Origin: Bradyrhizobium sp.
GTDB taxonomy: Bacteria > Pseudomonadota > Alphaproteobacteria > Rhizobiales > Xanthobacteraceae
Assembly: GCA_028290305.1 (NCBI GenBank)
Contig: JAQGKC010000336.1
Location: 1 to 9,496 of the forward strand
Direction: 5' to 3'
DNA length: 9,496 nt
This document shows positions 1 to 5,283 of this stretch, piece after piece. The notes under the pieces were generated by a model, which worked only from the letters and a program-made list of their open reading frames with translations, had not been told where the DNA came from and made no database searches. Made by a program: the position numbers and the translations under genes. The number at the start of each line of letters is the position of its first letter. The stretch's first letter is position 1.

Positions 1-124
1 AGTGGATTTCGTTGTGCCCGATGATGAGACCGCAAAGGAATACGCAAAGCGGCTCGTAGATGGTCACGACATCGAACTTTGGCAGCTAGATCGTAAAATA
101 GTGACCTTCAAACACACGTCCTAG
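1..124 (+). CDS. Small orphan protein, C-terminal part
   Basis: Only the last 40 residues are visible, read in frame from base 2 to a TAG at 122-124; the start lies outside the window. The tail has an acidic stretch (PDDETAKEYAKRLVDG) followed by GHDIELWQLDRKIV. Acidic residues, then an 'A-x-x-LVDGHDIELW' block and a short basic end, match my memory of 60-70 residue uncharacterised proteins common in Bradyrhizobium. No function is known for them and none is proposed. There is no signal peptide or membrane segment in the visible part. The identification is by recollection of the pattern, not by a search. Confidence 0.6.
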   Translation, partial: VDFVVPDDETAKEYAKRLVDGHDIELWQLDRKIVTFKHTS

Positions 125-137
125 CAAAGCAATTTTT

Positions 138-163
138 CGATGGCGGCCGGCTTATTGCCATCG
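138..163. repeat. 7-bp inverted repeat, 12-nt loop
   Basis: CGATGGC at 138-144 is the exact reverse complement of GCCATCG at 157-163. It lies 13 bases after the stop of the preceding gene. A T-run precedes the left arm (132-137), and none follows the right arm, so it is not a standard terminator in the + direction. It may be a weak 3' hairpin of the upstream transcript. Confidence 0.35.
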
Positions 164-277
164 GCTCGCTGTCCAGCCGTTGAAGGCCTAGCAAGGCGTG
201 ATCCGGCTCACTGAGGAAACCAGACTGAATTGAAACAATCCTCGGCCTTAGTCGTCTTACATGGACGGAGATGGCCT

Positions 278-556
278 ATGGCTATGGATCAGAACGAAGA
301 TCCTCGCGAACTGGAGCGCGAAATCGAACGAGCGAAGCGGCTCGCTGCCAGCGTCACTGACCAGACAACGTATCAGCGGCTCTGGGCGTTCGTTGAGGAG
401 TTGAGGCAGAGGCTGCAACGGCGGCTCGCTGCAAGGCGGTCGAAGCAAGAGATCAGAGCGCGTGCCCATGAACTTTGGGAGCATCACGGCCGGCCTGCGG
501 GCCGGGAGTTCTGGTTGCAGGCTGAATCTGAGCTAAGGGAACATGGAAGCGAGTAA
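278..556 (+). CDS. DUF2934 domain small protein
   Basis: A 92-residue protein read from ATG 278; a GGAG at 266-269 sits 8 bases upstream. An upstream TTG at 230 extends the frame by 16 residues that look non-coding, and a second ATG at 284 is an equally possible start. The N-terminal half is highly charged and probably helical (repeated E/R pairs, residues 7-50). The C-terminal block has RARAHELWEHHGRPAGREFW, the hallmark of DUF2934: a short 'A-x-x-LW-x-x-x-GRP-x-G-x-x-x-x-FW' motif near the end of small rhizobial proteins. The biochemical role of the family is unknown. The protein is soluble with no signal peptide. It is followed closely by another small gene, so the two may be co-transcribed. 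Confidence 0.8.
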   Translation: MAMDQNEDPRELEREIERAKRLAASVTDQTTYQRLWAFVEELRQRLQRRLAARRSKQEIRARAHELWEHHGRPAGREFWLQAESELREHGSE

Positions 557-575
557 ACGCGCCAGTGCGGCGCGT
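557..575. repeat. Perfect 7-bp hairpin just after a stop codon
   Basis: ACGCGCC (557-563) and GGCGCGT (569-575) are perfect reverse complements around a 5-base loop, beginning at the base after the stop of the DUF2934 gene. No T-run follows, so it is not a canonical terminator. It could stabilise the upstream message or weaken read-through into the next small gene. Confidence 0.4.
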
Positions 576-607
576 GGTATTGTGTTGGCGCACAGGAGGA
601 GGACGTG

Positions 608-789
608 ATGTCGATTCTAAAAAGCCTCTGACGCCCCATAATTTTCCGATCAATGCCGATGACAAAAAGATCAAAAAGCAGGACGGCACGCCTATCGCAA
701 ACACTGACGATCCGGTGGTCGCTGCCGACGTTGCCGAGCGCCTTAACGACGACTAAGCGCGGCGCGAAGAAGATAAGTGGTCAGCATAG
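608..789 (+). pseudogene. Small orphan gene with start frameshift and late stop
   Basis: A strong Shine-Dalgarno (AGGAGGA within 594-602) precedes ATG 608, but the frame from that ATG ends after eight codons. The recognisable protein (DSKKPLTPHNFPIN, then KKIKKQDGTPIA, then VAADVAERLNDD) lies in another frame beginning at base 613. One missing base just after ATG-TC would join them as M-S-D-S-K-K. That frame hits TAA at 754-756, but it stays open afterwards as ARREEDKWSA to TAG 787-789. I recall close homologues ending with an acidic residue followed by this tail, so TAA would be a GAA mutated by one base. A terminator 15 bases after 789 supports that as the original end. Function unknown. 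If functional, a product could start at GTG 565 and stop at 756 (63 aa). Confidence 0.6.
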
Positions 790-803
790 CGAGAATAGGT
801 GAG

Positions 804-829
804 CCCGCCGGTTCACGCTGGCGGGTTTT
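804..829 (+). terminator. Rho-independent terminator
   Basis: CCCGCC (804-809) pairs with GGCGGG (820-825), extendable inward by a G-T and a G-C pair, and is followed directly by TTTT. It sits 15 bases after the stop at 787-789 and ends the small-gene cluster on the + strand. The decayed minus-strand gene 813-1170 ends inside this hairpin; no T-run is present in that direction. Confidence 0.7.
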
Positions 830-1170
830 CACGCTTGGGCGCCGTTCGTTCATACATGAACGGACCAGCGCTTATTATGCCGCATTTAGGACACTCGAAA
901 AATGGGGCGCGGACAACGACAATGGTGGCGTGATATCCGACCGTGAGCATCGGTGTCGGCGGGAACTGACATTTGTGAGAGCTTTTGCAACCTGCGCTTC
1001 CGCAACTTCGACGACGCTTCGGCGTTCTCTAGGGCTGCAGGATCGTAGCTGTCTTGGCGTCCTTGGGAGAAGGTCTTTTGTATCTTTGACGAGACCGATG
1101 CAGAATGCAAAGCGTCGAAAGTTGTCTTCACGGCGGCGATGCCTGCGGCAACGGTTAGAGGATCTGCCAT
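813..1170 (-). pseudogene. Decayed zinc-knuckle orphan protein (MADPLT family)
   Basis: The start is clear: ATG 1170 encodes MADPLTVAAGIAAVKTTFDA. From there the family's protein can be followed only by changing frame five times: GLVKDTKDLLP (from about 1096), then AKTATILQP (about 1055), then LENAEASSKL (from 1032), then AEAQVAKAL (from 1003), then CQFPPTPMLTVGYHA (from 971) running into FFECPKCGIIS and ERTAPKRENPPA with a TGA at 813-815. The last frame carries two Cys groups (one Cys before QFPP, where I recall a Cys pair in relatives, and CPKC), a zinc-ribbon-like pattern. From memory this matches an uncharacterised rhizobial family of about 110-130 residues. The segment between KAL and CQF is shorter than I recall in relatives. 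The gene is certainly non-functional as read. Its product's role is unknown. Confidence 0.75.
847..862. repeat. Palindrome with 7-bp arms
   Basis: CGTTCAT (847-853), a 2-base spacer, then ATGAACG (856-862): perfect arms with operator-like symmetry. It lies within the reading of the decayed minus-strand gene and 18 bases past the terminator, with no gene start next to it, so a regulatory role is not supported by position. Confidence 0.3.
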
Positions 1171-1447
1171 CTTCGTCCTTCCATCGTTACCACGTTACCC
1201 CGCTGCTACCCGGTTAGAAATATCTTCAAAATCCGAGGGGCAAAATTCTATCTAAGCGTTTGATTTTCGGGAGAAGTCGCACTGGCGCATTAGGTCTCGC
1301 AAGGAATACGGCAGCGTGCACGCATGCGGGTTCCGAAACCTTTACGTCCTGACCGGCGAGTTCGATTGAAGGAGGCCATTTCTGGACACGGTCACCCATG
1401 CCATGGATGTTTTCAGCAACGGCACCACCGACCTGAGCGGGCCAACT
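1171..1447. other. Gap of 277 bp with no recognisable gene
   Basis: This lies between the start of the decayed zinc-knuckle gene and the stop of the decayed esterase, both on the minus strand. Open frames here on both strands have no recognisable protein pattern. I see no T-run hairpin that would end the esterase message and no clear promoter for the gene starting at 1170. Confidence 0.5.
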
Positions 1448-2628
1448 CTAACCTGGCTGCTGGGGAAGCGAATGCTCGAGGAAGAAACGCAGCATTTCCC
1501 TCGTTGCGTCCGGCCCTCGCGGATGAGTGTAGGAGCCTGCCGGGCTGCCTCCCGACCATGCGTGTCCAGCTCCGTGGATGCTCCAGTGCTCAAAGATTCC
1601 GCGCCCACTCGCGTCGGTATGGATCGTGCGGGTAAGGCATGCCCTCCAGGTACCCGCCCGCGATGCATCTTCTTTTGCGTGCTGGTCGTTCTGATAGACC
1701 GCTTAAGAATTTGATCGCCGTTGTTTGGATGCACCGTAACGTCGCGATCGCCATGAAAAACAATGGTCGGGACGGTCGGCCCGTCACCCCGGATTAGCCT
1801 GTCGTCGGGCCCGCCACCTTGTCGCATCGCGACAAACGCAGAGGGAAGGTCGATGGCGGCCCCACAGGCGAGACCAGAATGTAACCGATTGCCGCGTACA
1901 GATCGCTGTACGTTGCTCCCATGATAGCAGCAGCGGCCGCTCCGGCCGACAGTCCACTAACGTAAACGCGCTTTCGATCAACCGAATAGCCGCGCATGAT
2001 TTGGCGAGTGATACCCGCGATAAGCGAGGGTTCACCTCTGCCCCGATGCTGGTCGGTTGTGCGAATTCGCCTGGTTCGCTTCGCTGTGCTGTTCGGGATA
2101 GACCACAAAGCAAGTTTGTTCTTCTGCGATAAAGTTCATCCTCGTACCAGCGGCGAAATCGTCTGGCGACTGGGTGCAGCCGTGTAGCATGACGACCAAA
2201 GGAAGCGGTTGCCCCTGATAACGGCTGGGGATGAAGAGCCTGTAGGCACGGCTTCCCGCCGGATTGCTGTAGGTACCTTCGATGAACCTTGCACCCTGCG
2301 GCACGATGTCCGTCGTGGACAGCGGGACGCGCTCAATCACACCGAGCCCAGAGCGCTCCTTTGTGCGACCGAACAACGCGCGGAGCATGCGCGGTTGAGC
2401 GGATGGGGCCCGCGCTAAGTGCGGACTATCCGGCTCCTCAATAGCATTGGCCTTCGCGTCAATGATTGGCGGCTCGCGTCCTGTAAGAGCGATGCGACCG
2501 GCGGTGCGCAATGTCGCGTCTGGCGCGCTCTCACCGCGAAGCATGCGCTGAAGGAGCACGGTGGCCTCGACGAGTTGGCCCGCGCGCGTGAGGCGTGTGG
2601 CTTCGCGAACTATGTCCTGTTTCAGCAT
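1448..2628 (-). pseudogene. PHB depolymerase family esterase, frameshifted
   Basis: The start ATG 2628 begins MLKQDIVREATRLTRAGQLV, preceded by GGTGAAGG. The protein belongs to the poly(3-hydroxybutyrate) depolymerase-type esterases (Esterase_phd, alpha/beta hydrolase), which cleave polyester or other ester bonds. Frame 1 holds the N-terminal linker and the core LFIPSRYQGQPLPLVVMLHG with oxyanion-site HGCTQ. A lesion near 2070 moves the frame to the GLSAG lipase box (Ser codon 1947-1949). A lost base near 1881 ('IG-Y-HSG') shifts to GLACGAA and HGDRDVTVHPNN (probable catalytic Asp codon 1741-1743). A further lost base near 1638 shifts to [19 protein letters not shown] (His codon 1562-1564) and [11 protein letters not shown], ending at TAG 1448-1450. 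The full reading is about 390 residues, normal for the family. All three catalytic residues remain in the DNA but in different frames, so the gene is dead unless the shifts are errors. Confidence 0.85.
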
Positions 2629-2633
2629 CGCCT

Positions 2634-2783
2634 TCACCGCGTCCTGTCGGCGAGAGCGGCCTTGACCGCCGAACTGGCATGCAAAGCTCCCAGCACGGAG
2701 ACTGAGGCAATGGTGGCGCGGGCAAGCTCGGGCGTGACGTCTTCGGCGATATTGGCAAGGCCCAGAATAGGGCCAACTGCCGG
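2634..2783 (-). other. Open stretch between two genes, possible gene remnant
   Basis: Directly after the stop of the gene at 2784-3026, and in the same frame, 49 codons stay open up to TGA 2634-2636, five bases before the esterase start. The reading (NIAEDVTPELARATIASVSV, then LGALHASSAVKAALADRTR) has the composition of real protein: alternating Ala/Val helix-like residues and no rare-codon runs. It has no ATG start. It may be the end of a lost gene that once preceded the esterase, or chance. I do not recognise a family. Confidence 0.3.
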
Positions 2784-3026
2784 TCAATCCGTCATAAGAT
2801 CATAGTCGCGGCGCAGAACGCTTTGGACGTGGAGTGCGGCGCGAGCCGCGGTGTTGGCATCAGCAGCGCCCGAGGACAACACACATAGGGACCAATTATT
2901 TGCAGCGCGTTCATCTGTAACGCGATAGATGGCGATGTCCTGAACGTTATGACAACCGGCTTGCTGTCGGATTTCTGCCAACGCCCGCCGCCGCAAATCC
3001 GGCATCGAAAGTAGCGTCTTTGCCAT
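2784..3026 (-). CDS. Small orphan protein, 80 aa
   Basis: ATG 3026 to TGA 2784, 80 residues, no lesions. It opens with MAKTLLSMPDLRRRALAEIR, then GCHNVQDIAIYRVTDERAAN, NWSLCVLSSG and an Ala-rich helix ending LRRDYDLMTD. The pattern 'A-E-I-R-x-x-x-GC-x-NV-x-D-I-x-I' with 'NW-S' and a terminal 'LRRDYDL' matches, from memory, a widespread Bradyrhizobium family of 70-85 residues with no known function. It is soluble with no signal peptide. It starts 12 bases after the stop of the upstream gene on the same strand, so the two are probably one transcript. The ribosome site is weak; translation may be coupled to the gene before it. Confidence 0.75.
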   Translation of the reverse strand: MAKTLLSMPDLRRRALAEIRQQAGCHNVQDIAIYRVTDERAANNWSLCVLSSGAADANTAARAALHVQSVLRRDYDLMTD

Positions 3027-3038
3027 TCAAGTTGCGGC

Positions 3039-3275
3039 CTACTCCGAAGGGTTGGCGATCTTGTGATCCAAGTGGCCGGTCTCATGATCGCGGCGAAGCT
3101 GGTTCAGCGACGTCTCTTGCAGCAAAGCCTCACTCAGCTTCTCGGCTTCAGGATAGCCGGCGGCGAAATTCTGTCCGTAAACTTTACGCCGCGTGCGGAT
3201 GAGGGTGTTTCCGTGTTTCCCGCTGATTTCGCCATCCTTGTTGCGGTGGCGATTGTTGAGACCTGCCTTGCTCAT
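3039..3275 (-). CDS. Small orphan protein, 78 aa
   Basis: ATG 3275 to TAG 3039. The frame stays open further upstream to 3329, but family similarity begins at MSKAGLNNRHRNKDGEISGK, and a purine-rich GGAACGGATAG precedes this ATG. The body reads KHGNTLIRTRRKVYGQNFAA, GYPEAEKLSEALLQETSL, then NQLRRDHETGHLDHKIANPS. From memory this is a common Bradyrhizobium family of 75-85 residues ('KHGNT-x-x-x-x-L-R-K-x-YG', 'DHETGHLDHKI'). It is strongly basic and hydrophilic, with no membrane segment. The role is unknown. First gene of a probable two-gene minus-strand unit with the gene at 2784-3026. Confidence 0.75.
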   Translation of the reverse strand: MSKAGLNNRHRNKDGEISGKHGNTLIRTRRKVYGQNFAAGYPEAEKLSEALLQETSLNQLRRDHETGHLDHKIANPSE

Positions 3276-3348
3276 GCTGCTATCCGTTCCGCACGCCGAC
3301 AGCATCCTCCGGTCGGCGCCAAATGGCAACTAACGCGGGCTCGAAATC

Positions 3349-3582
3349 ATGCCGTTCGCGCACTGCATAGGTTTTCGATGGCAGCGACGATGGGCTACAC
3401 TGACAGACGCGAGAGCGGTGATTGAAGAGTTTCTGCGACGAATAGGACTTGGCTTTGGACCCTATTACAATGGATACTATCCCTACAATGACTGCCACTA
3501 CTACGACGACGGCGGCTGCTACATCGTCCGTCGCCACGTGCATACCCGCTACGGTTGGAGGGTTCGTCCCGTGTGCGGCTGA
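3349..3582 (+). CDS. Small Tyr/Gly-rich protein, signal peptide apparently lost
   Basis: A 77-codon frame from ATG 3349 to TGA 3580-3582. The C-terminal half (LGLGFGPYYNGYYPYNDCHY, YDDGGCYIVRRHVHTRYGWR) resembles small secreted rhizobial proteins that have a signal peptide, a Gly/Tyr-rich core with two Cys, and a basic aromatic tail. The N-terminal half is not a usable signal peptide: it is basic with no hydrophobic run. A possible cleavage-site remnant, ATLTDARA, lies just before the Gly-rich core. This suggests that the start was lost or frameshifted, leaving a remnant, though a live cytoplasmic protein cannot be excluded. No convincing ribosome site precedes ATG 3349. An inverted repeat and a terminator follow. 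Confidence 0.5.
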   Translation: MPFAHCIGFRWQRRWATLTDARAVIEEFLRRIGLGFGPYYNGYYPYNDCHYYDDGGCYIVRRHVHTRYGWRVRPVCG

Positions 3583-3583
3583 T

Positions 3584-3643
3584 CCCCGTCTTCGACGCTT
3601 GGAAGAAGATGATCTGGTCTGGTGAATAAAGCTGAAGACGGGG
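3584..3643. repeat. Inverted repeat, 10-bp perfect arms, 40-nt loop
   Basis: CCCCGTCTTC (3584-3593) is the exact reverse complement of GAAGACGGGG (3634-3643). It starts two bases after the stop of the preceding gene and is followed 17 bases later by a separate terminator. The 40-base loop has no evident coding. Together the two hairpins could be a structured 3' end or a small RNA. Confidence 0.55.
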
Positions 3644-3660
3644 CAACCGGGAAGATTCAC

Positions 3661-3697
3661 GCGGTCTCGGTGTATTCTGCACCGAGGCCGCTTTTTT
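3661..3697 (+). terminator. Strong rho-independent terminator
   Basis: A 12-bp stem, GCGGTCTCGGTG (3661-3672) with CACCGAGGCCGC (3680-3691), has one G-T wobble and a 7-base loop, and is followed directly by six T (3692-3697). It is the best terminator in the window and closes whatever transcript carries the Tyr/Gly-rich gene and the inverted repeat at 3584-3643. Confidence 0.85.
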
Positions 3698-3846
3698 GAC
3701 GCCGCGCTGGTACGCCGGCCGCGCGGCGAGTGAGAAATTACACCCGCCTCCCGATCCTCTAGTCAAGCACTTTCACGATATCAGCAGTCTCCCAAAGCCT
3801 ACTTGCCTGAGGCCTTACGCGATCAATTCAGTGATCGAACGGACCG

Positions 3847-4431
3847 TCAAAACAGGCCACCACTTCCGCCCGTGCCACGACGACGCGCGTCCGCTGTTCG
3901 CTCTTCGCAAAATTCCCTCCACATTTCGTAAGTCTCGCCGACAATCTGTCGAGTTCTTCGAATGTGAAAAGTTCAACGCCTCGATCTCTAAAAAGGACGG
4001 GAATTCGCGGCCCCTGAAAGTGCGAATTGCACAATTGCCAACGCAACATCAGCAAAGTCAGGATCAGCCGCTCGAATGCGTTCGTGCATCATCGAGAAAA
4101 CAAAACGACGACCCTGCTCGGTCAGCCGCTTCGCGCGCCGAGGGTCCAAGAATGGGATAACGGCGCGCTCGCCCACCGTCAAAATAACAGGTTGCCAGAA
4201 GATAACCTTGGTGCCGATTCCCAACTGCAAAGGAAAGATATCGTGGCGACGCCCGACAATTCCACTGGCGCTCACGAAGCCGAAAAGCCCTTCTGCGACG
4301 CGCAGATTGGCCCGCTCTTCTCCGTCGCTATGAGATCGCTTCCGAATCGTGGCCTCGATCTTCTCCCAGGGCGTGCGCGGCATTGGTCCAATCAGATCTG
4401 ATTGGACGTTCAGGACGTCTGAAAAGTCCAT
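3847..4431 (-). pseudogene. Unrecognised gene, frameshifted, divergent from CBASS synthase
   Basis: I do not recognise this protein. The main frame is open from 4443 to 3988; starts at 4443, 4431 and 4383 are possible. It reads PWEKIEATIRKRSHSDGEER, RVAEGLFGFVSASGIVGRRH, then KVIFWQPVILTVGERAVIPF and RRAKRLTEQGRRFVFSMMHE. Near 4000 the coding signal moves to another frame (RPVLFRDRGVELFTFEELDR, LSARLT) and near 3925 to a third (MWREFCEERTADARRRG), ending GGSGGLF at TGA 3847-3849. The joined protein would be about 180-195 residues, soluble, with a charged helical C-terminus. If ATG 4383 is the true start, the 22-bp palindrome lies just upstream of it. Its divergence from a CBASS synthase makes a mobile or defence-island origin possible, but nothing in the sequence proves it. 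Confidence 0.55.
4386..4407. promoter_or_regulatory. Perfect 22-bp palindrome, candidate operator
   Basis: The left arm GTCCAATCAGA (4386-4396) is followed with no spacer by its exact reverse complement (4397-4407), centred on AGATCT. A perfect 22-base palindrome is not expected by chance in a window of this size. It sits between ATG 4383 of the divergent minus-strand gene and ATG 4430 of the CBASS synthase, the place for a dimeric repressor site acting on both genes. If the minus gene actually starts at 4431, the palindrome is inside its coding region. Confidence 0.5.
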
Positions 4432-5283
4432 GCCCACCACCATCGCCGCGGCTTTTGTACAGTTGCGCTCAAACCTTGAGGTTACGCCCCAAGGCCGCCG
4501 TGATTTCGGCCCGGCAAACGCGCGTCCGCGAAACCCTGTCCGCCGGAATGACGGTCAGTTCGGACTTTCTAACTAACCGGCTCGTATTCACGGTCGACGA
4601 TGATTGCTCCCCTAACGGAAGCGACATCGACATCTTCTTCGTGCTAGATAGGAAGTATTTCCATCACTACAACAATCAGAATGGCGGGCCCGCAGGGCTG
4701 CTCGACTTCGCCAAGCGCACCCTTCTGAACACCTACACCCGGACGCCGGACATCAGCCGCAACGGACAGGCTGTGACAATTCGGTTCGACGACTTCGTGG
4801 TTGACGTTGTGCTTGGTTTTCACCGCCAGGGTGGCGGCTACCTCATCGCGAACTCACTGAGCAATGCCTGGCTCGCTACAGACCCCAAAAAGCACGTCGA
4901 TATGGTGGTCGAGGCCAACAAGGTTCAGAACGGCAACTTCGTGCCGCTGGTTAAGATGATTAAGGTTGGAATAAGAGCCACAGCTCGTTCTTCCGCTCGT
5001 TTCATCTCGAGTACTGGCGCTGGAAATCTTCAAAAACGTCACGATTTCGGATTTCCCGTCGGGCGTTCGGTTTTATTTCGACAAGGCGCGCATGCTCATC
5101 AAGGGGAAGAACCCCGACCCGGCCGGATACGGCGATGACGTTGGAAGCTATATCGACAGCGTCACCAAGGTGACCGAGGCGGTGAACCGCATGGAGCGCG
5201 CCTACAACAACGCCGTGAAAGCCGAAGACCTTGCCCGTCGCGGGCGCCTAAGGCTTGATCTATCGGCTGCCCCCGGCATTTAA
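4430..5283 (+). pseudogene. CBASS-type CD-NTase (cyclic oligonucleotide synthase), frameshifted
   Basis: The reading matches CBASS oligonucleotide cyclases (cGAS/DncV-like nucleotidyltransferases), which make cyclic nucleotides after phage infection to trigger a killing effector. Segments in order: MPTTIAAAFVQLRSNLEVTP from ATG 4430; a shift near 4493; AAVISARQTRVRETLSAGMT; a 4-base CTAA duplication (4569-4576) throws the active-site motif TGSYSRSTMIAPLTEA into another frame; a lost base near 4623 restores the frame at DIDIFFVLDRKYF (metal-binding Asp pair). Then ISRNGQAVTIRFDDFVVDVV (third Asp) and NFVPLVKMIKV; shifts near 4968 (KVWNKSHSSFFRSFHLE) and 5011 (VLALEIFKNVTISDFPSGV), then ARMLIKGKNPDPAGYGDDVG and the helical tail to TAA 5281-5283. 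The length fits the family (about 290-310). No CBASS effector or ubiquitin-like helper gene is adjacent. The 3' end overlaps the convergent YfhO gene by 24 bases. Confidence 0.85.

Noticed and set aside
962..966. GGAAC as a possible EcfG -35 box
   Set aside because: No GTT box follows at 16-17 bases, and it lies inside a decayed coding region.
777..1217. 146-codon open frame on the + strand
   Set aside because: It is antisense to the decayed zinc-knuckle gene and reads as a basic, low-complexity shadow with no family pattern.
1324..1714. Two overlapping + strand open frames of about 100 codons
   Set aside because: Both are antisense to the esterase coding blocks GHAWSGG and REMLRFF and show no recognisable protein.
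3696..4401. Plus-strand frames of 124-154 codons
   Set aside because: They are antisense to the unrecognised minus-strand gene, whose reading has better protein-like composition.
4349..4576. 75-codon + strand frame as a separate gene
   Set aside because: From ATG 4430 it is the N-terminal frame of the frameshifted synthase; upstream residues are not protein-like.
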